Assembly (NCBI RefSeq): GCF_049446075.1
Contig: NZ_JBMSEB010000001.1
Coordinates: 620,001-684,000, forward strand
Source of the DNA: Humibacter sp049446075
GTDB lineage: Bacteria > Actinomycetota > Actinomycetes > Actinomycetales > Microbacteriaceae
Reading direction: 5' to 3'
DNA length: 64,000 nt
The notes under the pieces were generated by a model. The model was given only the letters and a program-made list of their open reading frames with translations. It was not told the origin of the DNA and ran no database searches. The translations under genes and the position numbers were made by a program. How positions within the stretch are numbered: the first letter of the stretch is position 1; each line of letters begins with the position of its first letter. This document shows positions 51,601-59,666 of this stretch, piece by piece.

Positions 51601-52192
51601 TCTCACCCGCCAGATCGCTCAGCCGCGTGAGATTCGTCTGCATCGCCTCGAGCTTGCGCAGGGTCTTCTCCTTGCGCCTTCGATGCTTCAGGATGCCCGC
51701 GGCTTCTTCGATGAATCCGCGACGATCATCCGGGCTTGCGTGCAGCACGGCATCCAGCTGCCCCTGCCCCACGATGACGTGCATCTCGCGGCCGAGCCCT
51801 GAGTCGCTCAGCAGCTCCTGCACGTCGAGCAGCCGGCATTGTTTGCCGTTGATCGCGTATTCGCTGCCTCCGTTGCGGAACAGCGTGCGGCTGATCGTGA
51901 CCTCGGAGTACTCGATCGGCAGCACGCCGTCGGAGTTGTCGATGGTGAGGGTGACCTCGGCGCGGCCGAGCGGACCCCTCGTCGACGTGCCGGCGAAGAT
52001 GACGTCTTCCATCTTGCCGCCGCGCAGGGTCTTCACGCCCTGCTCCCCCATCACCCAGGCGAGCGCATCGACCACGTTGGACTTGCCCGAACCGTTCGGT
52101 CCCACGATGCAGGTGACGCCTGGCTCGAACGCGAAAGTGGTCGGCTGGGCGAAGGACTTGAAGCCCTTGAGCGTCAAGCTCTTCAGATGCAA
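48632..52192 (-). CDS. smc: Chromosome segregation protein SMC
   Basis: The 1186-residue protein shapes and separates chromosomes with ScpA and ScpB. The N-terminal head has HLKSLTLKGFKSFAQPT and GPNGSGKSNVVDALAWVMGEQ (Walker A). Two coiled-coil arms flank a hinge around residues 520-680 (GLRGLVADNVRVEPGYETAV and GTQVLRGGSARTQS). The C-terminal head has LSGGERSLAAVAFLLAI (ABC signature) and PFYIMDEVEAALDD (Walker B). The start is TTG 52192, with AGAAGGGGG 6 nt upstream. A longer frame to 52252 adds non-conserved residues. Confidence 0.97.
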   Translation of the reverse strand: MHLKSLTLKGFKSFAQPTTFAFEPGVTCIVGPNGSGKSNVVDALAWVMGEQGVKTLRGGKMEDVIFAGTSTRGPLGRAEVTLTIDNSDGVLPIEYSEVTISRTLFRNGGSEYAINGKQCRLLDVQELLSDSGLGREMHVIVGQGQLDAVLHASPDDRRGFIEEAAGILKHRRRKEKTLRKLEAMQTNLTRLSDLAGEIRRQLKPLGAQAEVAREAQTIAAIVRDARARLLADEVVTLRAALDDYSRDESQRHSERIVLQEQLEQKQLRIARIEQEQVGDAVDAARRTAFALESAQERLRSLFTLANQRLALLGSQADMSESARTVTPDMIEASKAEAAMLRDGVGAADAAVTAAQSATRAARARLDALDEQIAAQSALVSKHDLELSKLRGAADVAASRLAAARGEALRQQNAIDAATARRDEATLALQAAEAQAEEDAPDVDLTEEYELAQSAVFEREGDIDRLREAVHTLERERDALQARVGALSLALDQKDGSTALVAAKLDGLRGLVADNVRVEPGYETAVAAALGSLADAVVADDRDAAIHALLYAKQSELGRVELAIAASGAAAASGADRRRELPAGIVAAAAVVRGPAGILTLLEATVIADDLEAARQAWPALAADRDGAGVTVITREGDVLGTQVLRGGSARTQSKLELVADRDAAATRAEIVTGELQTARAALADARAEAQAAKQRSTDALNRLREQDARAAERTEALNRLRVQAEASAAELQRLAAARATSAEQVAVAEADSERAKQALEEAQARPRPILDVSARDGLLAELEACREAEVQARLAAETARERVRAEEARAVSLARRLEAERAAAAEAARREVVRRHQVDAAERVIAALPRVLDSADRSVSQARTELAAAEAARAGQNEELVALRRDEASLRDRLQAVSESVHGLELQIYEKKLHLSSLLERAGSELGLVEDVLVAEYGPEAAIPAETEDDDERPFLRAEQEKRLQDAERKLARLGRVNPLALEEFAALEQRHKFLTEQLTDLTNTRKDLLTIIADIDERMQGIFSDAFEDTRQAFAEVFPVLFPGGSGSIRLTDPDDLLATGIEVSVRPAGKKIERLSLLSGGERSLAAVAFLLAIFKARPSPFYIMDEVEAALDDANLGRLLTTFEDLRGDSQLIVITHQKRTMEIADALYGVSMRQDGVSAVVGQRVAQRDAGANGVEDERQSA

Positions 52193-52367
52193 CCGACGCC
52201 CCCTTCTGACTGGCTGGCCATGCCGACCGGCCTGCCGGCCGGCACTCAACACTTGTGCGGCCGGCGCGGCCCGGGCGGCGACCCGTCTCTAAGGTACCCG
52301 ACGGGCGACGCGCAACCCCGCACGCGCGTAGGCTGGTCGGCTGATTGCCTCGTCGGAGGGAGCGCGC

Positions 52368-53444
52368 GTGCGGGTGACCATCGAGCGGGTGGCGGTGCCC
52401 GAGACCATGGCTGACGACACGAACGGCGATTTCGCCGGATTCGTCGACGTGGAGAACGCCTGCGCCCTGCACCTGTGGCACAACGACGACTTCGTGTACG
52501 ACCCGGCCGACCAGCTCGCGTGGTACCTGCCGAGCCCGTTCGGAATGCGGATGCTCTACCTCGCGCGCCTGGACGGCGAACCCACCGGACGGCTCCTGGT
52601 CACCGTGCCGCTCGAGGAAGACGCGACGACGGCAGAAGTAGAGGTGCGGGTCATCCCCGCAGCCCGACGGCACGGCATAGGGGCCGCGCTGCTGCGTCAG
52701 GGCGAGGAACTCGTGGCCGAGGCCGGCCGCATCGACATCTCGGCGTTCACGGAACACCTGCTCTCGGACATCCCGCCCGAAGCGGAGACGATCGCACCCG
52801 AGGCGGGGCCGCGCGGCATCCCGGCGGACGAGGGCACGCGGTTCGCGCTGTCGGCGGGTTACCGGCTCGGACAGGTCGAGCTCGTGAGCCGGTTGGCGGT
52901 ACCGCTACCCGACGCGGTCGGCTCTCGCCTTCAACGGGAGGCGGACGATCACGCAGCGGGCTACCGCATCGTGACCTGGTGGCAGCACTGTCCTGATGAC
53001 CTCGTCGCCGGGTATGCAGCTGCACGCGCACGCATGGTGCAAGAGGTTCCCCACGACGGCATCGTTTTGGATGCCGAGCACTGGGATGCCCAGCGCGTGC
53101 GCGAGGAGGAACGTCGCTGGATCGATGCGGGCGAGCCTCCGCTCGTCGCCGTCGCGGTGCACGAGGCGACGGGCGACGTCGCCGCATACACGATCCTGCT
53201 CGTCGCGGTCGGCTCGAAGAAGGTCGAGCAGTGGGACACGCTCGTCGTCCCCGCGCACCGGGGGCACCGACTCGGGATCGCGGTGAAGCTCGCGAACCTT
53301 GCTGCTTTGGCCCGTGTGGCGCCGCAGGTGGAGCGTGTGCTCACCTGGAACGCCGCGGAGAACGGTCCGATGCTCGCCATCAATGAGGCCTTCGGCTTCG
53401 AACCGCTCGCCCTCAACGGCACCTGGCAGAAGCACCTCGAGTGA
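52368..53444 (+). CDS. Protein with two GNAT acetyltransferase-like domains
   Basis: The 358-residue protein has two GNAT-like halves. The first carries VEVRVIPAARRHGIGAALLRQGEEL, a good acetyl-CoA loop (R-x-x-G-I-G). The second has LVVPAHRGHRLGIAVKLANLAAL and ends with NEAFGFEPLALNGTWQKHLE, the usual GNAT close. Double-GNAT proteins of this type include MshD, but the mycothiol synthase identity is not supported strongly here. The start is GTG 52368, with GGAGGGAG upstream. It is divergent from smc. Confidence 0.85.
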   Translation: MRVTIERVAVPETMADDTNGDFAGFVDVENACALHLWHNDDFVYDPADQLAWYLPSPFGMRMLYLARLDGEPTGRLLVTVPLEEDATTAEVEVRVIPAARRHGIGAALLRQGEELVAEAGRIDISAFTEHLLSDIPPEAETIAPEAGPRGIPADEGTRFALSAGYRLGQVELVSRLAVPLPDAVGSRLQREADDHAAGYRIVTWWQHCPDDLVAGYAAARARMVQEVPHDGIVLDAEHWDAQRVREEERRWIDAGEPPLVAVAVHEATGDVAAYTILLVAVGSKKVEQWDTLVVPAHRGHRLGIAVKLANLAALARVAPQVERVLTWNAAENGPMLAINEAFGFEPLALNGTWQKHLE

Positions 53445-53447
53445 GAC

Positions 53448-54251
53448 TCACGCTCCGGTCGTCGGCGTAGGGGTGGGCTTCGGCGTACTCGGCGATGGGG
53501 TGCTTGTCGACGGCGTGCCGGCCGATGGAGCGGACGGCGTGCTCGTCGCCCCTCCGACCCGTGAAATGCACTTGTCGAGCCGCGTCTTGACCTTGCCGAT
53601 CGCGTCTTTCACCCGGTCGCCGTAGCCGCCGGACTCGGCCTTGCTTGCAATCGTCTTGAGGTCGGACTCCCGGTTGGCACCACTGGCCGCCTTCGCGTTC
53701 TTGAGGTCGCTGCGGAGCGAGGAGGGAAGACGGTCCCACGCTGCCTTGAAGCCCGCAAGCGTCTTCTTGTCCTTCGCCGCCGATTGCACTGCCGAGCCAT
53801 AGCCACCCGATTGTGCCTTCTTCAGCACGTTCTGCAGGGCCTCGTGCTTCGCGGATGTCGAGGACTGGTGCTGCGCGGACGACACGTCCATGCGCAGGGC
53901 GTCGGGCACACGGTCGTAGTCGTGCTTGAGCACGAGCAGCACCGGCCCGCAGAGGCGACTCCCCGGGTTCGCTGCCGACGTGGCGGCGACCAGCGACGTG
54001 GACGCGATGCTGCTCACCGGAACCGTGGCCGTCGCGGAGGCGGGGATGGCTGTCAGCGCGAGCCCCCCGGCGACGGTGGCGACTGCGGCAGCGGCCGCAA
54101 CCGTGATCACGAGGTGTTCGCGCCGGATGCGCCGCTTCAGACGGGTGGCGATCCCTTCCCCTTGCCGTACCTCGCCTTCGGCGGAGTGCCCGCTCGCGTC
54201 GTCCCCTGTGACGTTGGATCTGCCCGGTGCCGGGTTCCTCGGTGTCTGCAT
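53448..54251 (-). CDS. Membrane-anchored or secreted protein of unknown function
   Basis: The 267-residue protein has a polar N-terminus, then RLKRRIRREHLVITVAAAAA with a hydrophobic segment (about residues 41-66), so it is a signal anchor or signal peptide. A mostly helical Lys/Ala/Ser-rich region carries two related blocks (KKAQSGGYGSAVQSA and SKAESGGYGDRVKDA). Two Cys (RLCGPVL and DKCISRV) lie at either end of that region. The Pro/Ser/Thr tail looks like a wall-spanning linker. I recognise no family. ATG 54251 has GAAGGG upstream. It is divergent from the two-component genes. Confidence 0.7.
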   Translation of the reverse strand: MQTPRNPAPGRSNVTGDDASGHSAEGEVRQGEGIATRLKRRIRREHLVITVAAAAAVATVAGGLALTAIPASATATVPVSSIASTSLVAATSAANPGSRLCGPVLLVLKHDYDRVPDALRMDVSSAQHQSSTSAKHEALQNVLKKAQSGGYGSAVQSAAKDKKTLAGFKAAWDRLPSSLRSDLKNAKAASGANRESDLKTIASKAESGGYGDRVKDAIGKVKTRLDKCISRVGGATSTPSAPSAGTPSTSTPSPSTPKPTPTPTTGA

Positions 54252-54272
54252 GGTGTTCCCTTCGGTTCTCCT

Positions 54273-54370
54273 GCCATGCCAACGGCATGGCGCGCTGATC
54301 TGCCGCGTACTGGTGTGCCAGCGACACGGCCACGACTCCACGAGACTCGCAAAGCCGTGTGCGGTACGCG
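54273..54370. promoter_or_regulatory. Dyads between the membrane-anchored gene and the response regulator
   Basis: GCCATGCC-AAC-GGCATGGC (54273-54291) is a perfect 8-bp stem 22 bases before the start of the minus-strand gene. A nested pair follows: CGCGTAC (54304-54310) with GTACGCG (54364-54370), and inside it ACACGGC (54324-54330) with GCCGTGT (54354-54360). These may be operators of the divergent genes. No -10 was assigned with confidence. Confidence 0.45.
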
Positions 54371-54449
54371 TGGGATGCGTGTTCGGGGAATGTAAGGGTT
54401 CGCTGGGATGCCTGGCTTCCAGGGTGCGCCCGCCTCGGCACGGGCTTGA

Positions 54450-55196
54450 ATGGGAGGCATGGAAGCGCCCTCCGGTCTCGTCGTCGTGGTCGAAGACGAG
54501 CGCACCATTGCCGACCTGGAGCGGCTGTACCTGACGCGCGCCGGCTTCGGAGTGGAGATCGTGGATGACGGGGACGTCGCCCTCGCGGTCATCCGGGCCA
54601 GGCGCCCTGTCGCGATCGTGCTCGACGTGGCGCTGCCCGGGGTCGATGGGATCGAGCTGTGCCGAAGGCTGCGAGCCGAGGACGACTGGACGCCGATCAT
54701 CTTCGTGACGGCCCGTGACGACGAGGTAGAGCGTCTAGTCGCGCTCGAGCTCGGCGGCGACGACTACCTCACGAAGCCCTTCTCACCGCGCGAACTCGTC
54801 ACCCGGCTCAAGGTCGTGCTGCGGCGCACGCACGGTACGCAGAGCATCCGCGAGGTGCGGCTTGGCACGCTCGTCCTCGACCAGGACACACGCTCGGCGA
54901 CTCTGGACGGCGTCGAGCTCACCCTCACGGCAACGGAGTTCGATCTGCTGTCCTACCTCGCACGCTCCCCCGGCCGGGTCTTCACCAGGGAGCAGCTCCT
55001 GTCCGCGGTGTGGGGACATGCCGACTACGCGTCGGGCAGAACCGTGGACGTGCACATCGCCCAGCTGAGGGCGAAGCTGGGGCCGGGTTCGGGCATCCGA
55101 ACCGTGCGCGGCGTCGGCTACGCCATCGACGCGCAGCAGGCGGTGCTCGACGACGCACAGGATGCCCGCACGGGCGTCCGCAGAACGGCGGGCTGA
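54450..55196 (+). CDS. OmpR-family response regulator
   Basis: The 248-residue regulator has a receiver domain (VVVVEDERTIADLERLYLTRAG with the acidic pair, phosphoacceptor Asp in VLDVALPGVDGIELC, Thr in FVTARDD, Lys in DDYLTKPFSPRELV). A winged-helix domain follows (LTATEFDLLSYLARSPGRVFTREQLL, then RTVDVHIAQLRAKLG and RTVRGVGYAID). The start is ATG 54450 or ATG 54459. It lies one base before the histidine kinase gene. The regulated genes are unknown, but the divergent membrane-anchored protein is a candidate. Confidence 0.93.
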   Translation: MGGMEAPSGLVVVVEDERTIADLERLYLTRAGFGVEIVDDGDVALAVIRARRPVAIVLDVALPGVDGIELCRRLRAEDDWTPIIFVTARDDEVERLVALELGGDDYLTKPFSPRELVTRLKVVLRRTHGTQSIREVRLGTLVLDQDTRSATLDGVELTLTATEFDLLSYLARSPGRVFTREQLLSAVWGHADYASGRTVDVHIAQLRAKLGPGSGIRTVRGVGYAIDAQQAVLDDAQDARTGVRRTAG

Positions 55197-55197
55197 C

Positions 55198-56649
55198 ATG
55201 CGCGTCCTCCCCCGCACCCTCGCAGGACGCATCGTCTTCACCACCGTCGCCGTCGCTGTGGTCGCTGCGGTCGTCGCGGGCGCAGTCTCGCTCGGCCTCG
55301 TGCATTCGGCGTCGGTGGGCGACGCACGCTCGGAGGCGTCAGCGCTGGCCGACCAGTTGGCGGCACTGCCTCAGGACCGGCTCGAGCAGCGAGTCGCCGA
55401 CGAGCCGACGGGAGCAGGCGAGCCGAAGGTCGCCGTCATCAATGCGGACGGCACGGTCACCGGCTCGCTCGGCGTCGTGCTGCGGCCGAAAGTGCGTCAG
55501 AGGCTGGCCGTGGGTTCGACGCTGTCCACGACTGTCGAGCTGGCCGGCCGACGCTTCATCGTCGAAGCACGCCAGAGCGCCGACGACGGAACGGTCGTGG
55601 TGGCGCGCTCCCTCACGTCGGTCGACGCATCCGTTTCCAGGGTGCTCGGTCAGCTCGTGCTCGCCCTCGCGATCGGGCTGGCGGTCGCGATCGGCGCAGG
55701 CGTCCTGCTCGCCCGCGTCGTCTCCCGGCCCCTGTCGAAGACCGCAGCTGCCGCTCGACGCTTGGCAAGGGGCGACCGCAACGTTGAGCTGCCGCATGCC
55801 GGAACCGCCGAGGTCTCTGATGTCGTCACAGCACTCGACGAGCTGGACGACGCGCTGACCGTCAGCGAGGCACGGCAACGCGAATTCCTGCTCTCCATCT
55901 CGCACGATCTGCGCACGCCGCTGACCGCCTTGCGCGGCTATGCCGAAGCACTCGCCGACGGCGTCGTCGGCGCCGAGGATGCCCGCGACGTGGGTTCGAC
56001 GATGCTCACCGAGACCCGGCGGCTGGATCGTTTCGTGGCCGACCTGCTCGAGCTGGCGAGGCTCGAGGCGCACGACTTCGCCATGGAGCCGGCCCCGGTC
56101 GACGTCGGATCGCTGCTGGCGGAGGCCCAGGCCGCGTGGCGCGCCGTGGCCGAGGCGAGCGGTGTGGAGTTTCGATGCACGGTCCCGGCCGGCGTCAGCG
56201 CCATGACGGATGCTCATCGCGTGCGTCAGATCGTCGACGGGTTGCTCGAGAACGCCCTGCGCGCGACTCCGTCTGGAGGCGTCGTCGCGATGGAGGCGAA
56301 CGTGGACGCACGCGTCGACGGCCACGATCGGGTGGTGCTCGTCGTGAGCGACAGCGGGGCCGGTCTCACCGCGGATGACCGCGAGACCGCCTTCGTGCGA
56401 GGCGCACTGCGCGACAAGTACCGCCAGACCAGGGCCGTCGGCACCGGGCTCGGCCTCTCGATAGCGCAGCGACTGACCACCAGAATGGGCGGAACTTTGC
56501 GGGCGGTCGACACGACGGGAACGCCATGGGGCGCCTCGTTCCGGCTGGAACTGCCCGCCGCGCACCCTGGGCCGTCCCTCGACACGGCGACGCGCGAGGT
56601 AGAGGCCGGCGACCATGCCCGCTCCGGCGACGAGGCGACCACGCTGTAG
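55198..56649 (+). CDS. Sensor histidine kinase
   Basis: The 483-residue kinase has a first membrane segment at about residues 13-37, an extracytoplasmic sensor region of about 120 residues, a second segment (about 160-185), and a HAMP domain (ARVVSRPLSKTAAAARRLARGD). The dimerisation domain with the H box is LLSISHDLRTPLTALRGYAEA. The ATPase shows the N box IVDGLLENALRATPSGG and G boxes DSGAGLTADD and GTGLGLSIAQRLT. It is the partner of the response regulator just upstream. The signal sensed is unknown. Confidence 0.93.
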   Translation: MRVLPRTLAGRIVFTTVAVAVVAAVVAGAVSLGLVHSASVGDARSEASALADQLAALPQDRLEQRVADEPTGAGEPKVAVINADGTVTGSLGVVLRPKVRQRLAVGSTLSTTVELAGRRFIVEARQSADDGTVVVARSLTSVDASVSRVLGQLVLALAIGLAVAIGAGVLLARVVSRPLSKTAAAARRLARGDRNVELPHAGTAEVSDVVTALDELDDALTVSEARQREFLLSISHDLRTPLTALRGYAEALADGVVGAEDARDVGSTMLTETRRLDRFVADLLELARLEAHDFAMEPAPVDVGSLLAEAQAAWRAVAEASGVEFRCTVPAGVSAMTDAHRVRQIVDGLLENALRATPSGGVVAMEANVDARVDGHDRVVLVVSDSGAGLTADDRETAFVRGALRDKYRQTRAVGTGLGLSIAQRLTTRMGGTLRAVDTTGTPWGASFRLELPAAHPGPSLDTATREVEAGDHARSGDEATTL

Positions 56650-56657
56650 CCGGTCGG

Positions 56658-56669
56658 TAGATTGGCGAC
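56658..56669 (+). promoter_or_regulatory. Leaderless promoter, -10 TAGATT
   Basis: TAGATT (56658-56663), then GGCGAC, then ATG 56670. No ribosome-binding site is seen. The gene lies 20 bases past the histidine kinase stop and so can be expressed on its own. Confidence 0.6.
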
Positions 56670-57692
56670 ATGGGCATCTCGACCATGCGAGCGGCCGTCA
56701 TCCACGAGATCGGGCCGGCCGACTCGATCTCCATCGAACAGGTTCCCGTACCGCGTCCATCGCAAGGGGAGGTGCTCGTCCGCGTCACGGCAACGACCGT
56801 GAACCACGTCGACACCTTCGTGCGCAGCGGCGCCTACCGCACCCCCTTGAGGTTCCCGTTCGTGATCGGACGCGACCTGGTGGGGGTCGTGGAGGCGACG
56901 GCATCCGACGTGACCCGGTTCCACCAGGGCGACGAGGTGTGGTGCAACAGTCTCGGCCACCACGGCAGGCAGGGCTCGGCGGCCGAATTCGCGTGCGTGC
57001 CTCAGGATCGCCTGTATCGCATGCCACACGGAGTGGACCCCGTCGAGTTCGTCGCCGTCGTGCATCCTGCCGCGACGGCGTGGCTTGGACTCGTCGAGCA
57101 CGGTCGCCTGGCGGCAGGTGACACCGCGTTCGTAGGCGGTGGCGCGGGAAACGTGGGCGCATGCGCCGTCGCCTTCGCGCTCTCGCTTGGCTCGCGCGTC
57201 GTCACCACGGTAAGCGGCCGCGACCTCGAGCAGTTCACCGCATCGGGCGCGGTTGCGATCGACTACAACTCCCCCGATGTCGATGCCGTTCTGACGGACG
57301 CTCTCATCGATCACGACCGGCGGCCAGTCGAGGCCTCACCTCACAGCGGAGCGGATGTCTGGCTCGACACGTCGGGAACGCTCGCGCTGCCGCAGGCGAT
57401 ACCGCTCCTGGCCGAACGCGGTCGCATCGTGTTGATCTCCGGCATCGCCAGGCATGACGTGCTGCGATTCGGCGACCTGTACACGCACGACAGGGCGATC
57501 GTGGGCTTCGCGATCAGCAACGCCACGACCGACGAGCTGACTCGTGCGGCGGACGCGATCGGGAACGCCGCAGCATCGGGAACGCTGCCCACGCTCAGCG
57601 TGGCCCGGCACTCGCTCGAGTACGCCGCTGAGGCCCACGCCGATCTGGAGGCGGGCAGGACGCACAGGAGTCGCCTGGTGCTCGTGCCGTGA
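56670..57692 (+). CDS. Zinc-independent MDR oxidoreductase (quinone reductase-like)
   Basis: The 340-residue protein is a medium-chain dehydrogenase/reductase: PSQGEVLVRVTATTVNHVDTFVRSG, FVIGRDLVGVVEA, and the nucleotide loop FVGGGAGNVGACAVAFALSLGSRVV. It lacks the structural-zinc Cys cluster, so it fits the NADPH:quinone reductase-like branch. The substrate is unknown. It ends just before the convergent mutM. Confidence 0.88.
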   Translation: MGISTMRAAVIHEIGPADSISIEQVPVPRPSQGEVLVRVTATTVNHVDTFVRSGAYRTPLRFPFVIGRDLVGVVEATASDVTRFHQGDEVWCNSLGHHGRQGSAAEFACVPQDRLYRMPHGVDPVEFVAVVHPAATAWLGLVEHGRLAAGDTAFVGGGAGNVGACAVAFALSLGSRVVTTVSGRDLEQFTASGAVAIDYNSPDVDAVLTDALIDHDRRPVEASPHSGADVWLDTSGTLALPQAIPLLAERGRIVLISGIARHDVLRFGDLYTHDRAIVGFAISNATTDELTRAADAIGNAAASGTLPTLSVARHSLEYAAEAHADLEAGRTHRSRLVLVP

Positions 57693-57725
57693 GGTTCGCG
57701 ACAGCGCTCACCGCGACCGATGCGT

Positions 57726-58694
57726 TCAGCCGAGGCGCGTAGGCCTGCGGATGCGCTGGCAACGCGGGCAGTAGTGCGACGACCGGTTCATGAACGATGC
57801 CCGAACCATGGGAGTACCGCAACGCGGGCAGGGCAGACCGTCGCGTCCATAGGCGTTGAGGCTCCGCGAGAAGTAGCCGGATACGCCGTTCACATTCACG
57901 TACTGCGCGTCGAAGCTCGTCCCACCCTCCGCAAGCGCCCTGCTCAACACGGCGCGCACCTCGAAGAGCAATTCGGTGGCCTTGCGGCGCGAAAGCTCCG
58001 CAGTCGGTTGATCGAAGTGGATGCGCGCGGCCCACAACGCCTCGTCGGCGTAGATGTTGCCGACCCCGCTGATGAGCGTCTGATCGAGCAGAGCCCGCTT
58101 CACGGTCGTACGCCTCGCCGCCAGCGCACGAAGGAACCGCTCGTCGTCGAATGCCGGGTCGAGAGGGTCTCGAGCGATGTGCGCGACCTGGCTCGGCACG
58201 AGAGCCTGATCGACGCCGAACCCGCCGGGCGCGCCGTCAGGAGTCGCGAGCATCCTGTCGACGGCAAGCGATCCGAACGTGCGCTGATCGACGAAATGCA
58301 CGGCCAGTTCACGGTGATCCGGATGCTCCACCGTCAGCCGTACCCGCGCATGGCGCTCGAGAGGGTCTCCCGCCTGGCGCAGCAGTACCTGCCCGCTCAT
58401 TCCCAGGTGCAGCAGCAGAGCGTCGTTCTCGTCCTGCGCGGCATCGGCGCCCGAAGGCGCTGTGGGATCCGAACCGGGATGACGTCTGGATTCGAGGGGC
58501 AGCCACATGAACTTGCCGCGGCGGGCTGCGCCCAGCACGCGTCTGCCGGTGAGCAATCCGGCGAGGTCGCCGCGCACCCTGTCGTGGCGCGTGATGGCAC
58601 GTTCGTCGAACACTTCGACCGAGGAGACTATTGCCCCGCTGACCACCGGTTCGAGTCCGGCGCGCACCACCTCAACCTCGGGGAGTTCTGGCAC
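57726..58694 (-). CDS. mutM: Formamidopyrimidine-DNA glycosylase
   Basis: MutM removes 8-oxoguanine and ring-opened purines. The 322-residue product starts MPELPEVEVVRAGLEPVVSG with the catalytic Pro2 and Glu3, has RRGKFMWLPL with the conserved Lys, LISGVGNIYADEALWAARIH of the helix-two-turn-helix, and a C-terminal zinc finger (CPRCGTPM then HYCPRCQR). It is somewhat longer than usual because of a loop with SRRHPGSDPTAPSGADAAQD near residue 75. It overlaps the end of rnc by 23 bases. Confidence 0.96.
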   Translation of the reverse strand: MPELPEVEVVRAGLEPVVSGAIVSSVEVFDERAITRHDRVRGDLAGLLTGRRVLGAARRGKFMWLPLESRRHPGSDPTAPSGADAAQDENDALLLHLGMSGQVLLRQAGDPLERHARVRLTVEHPDHRELAVHFVDQRTFGSLAVDRMLATPDGAPGGFGVDQALVPSQVAHIARDPLDPAFDDERFLRALAARRTTVKRALLDQTLISGVGNIYADEALWAARIHFDQPTAELSRRKATELLFEVRAVLSRALAEGGTSFDAQYVNVNGVSGYFSRSLNAYGRDGLPCPRCGTPMVRASFMNRSSHYCPRCQRIRRPTRLG

Positions 58695-59445
58695 TGCTCT
58701 CGCGTTCGGTGGCCGCCGCCCAGGCCTGCAATGCTGCAGCCATCTCGGCGTTCTTCTTGCTGGTTCCCTCGCCGGTCGCGCTAACGAGGCCGTCGATCGT
58801 GACGGTGGCGTGGAAGGTCTTGTTGTGGTCGGGGCCGGTGTCGGTCACCACATACTGCGGCGGCGGGGCGGAGTGCCTGGCCGCGAGTTCCTGCAGGCTC
58901 GTCTTCGGGTCCATCGCGGCACCGAAGCGGTCCGGATTCTCGAGCAACGGCTCGATGAGGCGAAGCACAAGGGCGGTCGCCACGTCGCCGCCCGCGTCGA
59001 GATACACGGCTCCGATGATCGCTTCGACGGTGTCGGCGAGGATCGAGGACTTGTCCGCGCCCCCGCTCGAGGTCTCTCCTCTGCCGAGGAGAACGAACTC
59101 GCCGAGACCGATGGATCTAGCGACCTCGGCGAGCGCGACGCTGCTCACCAGCGATGCCCTGCGTTTGGCGAGCCCGCCCTCGTCGAGTTCCGGATGCTCG
59201 CGATACAGCTTCACCGTGACGGCCTGCCCGAGGATCGAGTCGCCGAGGAACTCCAGTCGCTCGTTGTTGGGGATGCCGCCGTGCTCGTAGGCGTACGACC
59301 GGTGAGTGAGCGCCAACGTGAGCAGCCTCGGATCGATCTGCACCCCGAGGCGCGCCGGAAGCTCCGCCGGATCGGCTGTGCCGTCGACAGCAGGACTCAG
59401 GCGCGCATCCTTGACGGTGCGCGCCTGAGTTTCCGCACGTTCCAC
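58672..59445 (-). CDS. rnc: Ribonuclease III
   Basis: RNase III cuts double-stranded RNA in rRNA and mRNA processing. The 257-residue product has a short extra N-terminus, the catalytic signature NERLEFLGDSILGQAVTV with acidic ligands, DTVEAIIGAVYLDAGGDVA with the second acidic site, and a C-terminal dsRNA-binding domain (DPKTSLQELAARHSAPPPQY, then GEGTSKKNAEMAAA). GTG 59445 is the start. It follows rpmF by 13 bases. Confidence 0.96.
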   Translation of the reverse strand: MERAETQARTVKDARLSPAVDGTADPAELPARLGVQIDPRLLTLALTHRSYAYEHGGIPNNERLEFLGDSILGQAVTVKLYREHPELDEGGLAKRRASLVSSVALAEVARSIGLGEFVLLGRGETSSGGADKSSILADTVEAIIGAVYLDAGGDVATALVLRLIEPLLENPDRFGAAMDPKTSLQELAARHSAPPPQYVVTDTGPDHNKTFHATVTIDGLVSATGEGTSKKNAEMAAALQAWAAATERESSARTPRG

Positions 59446-59458
59446 GTGCGAAGCCTGA

Positions 59459-59662
59459 CTAGACGTCGGCGACCTTGCGGCCCTTGTACTCCAGGAACAG
59501 CGGGGTACCGGCCGAGTCTTCGACTACCTTCGCGTGGTGCGGGAGGCTGTAGGTCACCTTGCCGTTCTCGACGGTCTTGACGAGGTTGGGAACCTCTGCC
59601 TTCCACTGCGAACGGCGCGCGTGGGTGTTGGCGCGCGACTTCTTCCGCTTGGGAACAGCCAT
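59459..59662 (-). CDS. rpmF: 50S ribosomal protein L32, zinc-free form
   Basis: The 67-residue protein MAVPKRKKSRANTHARRSQW with the family end FLEYKGRKVADV is L32. It has no cysteine at all, so it is the C-minus type that does not bind zinc. The start is ATG 59662, 4 bases after the stop of the YceD-family gene, the usual arrangement. Confidence 0.96.
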   Translation of the reverse strand: MAVPKRKKSRANTHARRSQWKAEVPNLVKTVENGKVTYSLPHHAKVVEDSAGTPLFLEYKGRKVADV

Positions 59663-59666
59663 GTCT

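Noticed and set aside
48329..51802. Very long open frame of 1157 codons on the plus strand
   Set aside because: It is antisense to smc, whose protein is fully conserved. The frame is Arg/Leu-rich and has no recognisable domain, as expected for the complement of high-GC coding sequence.
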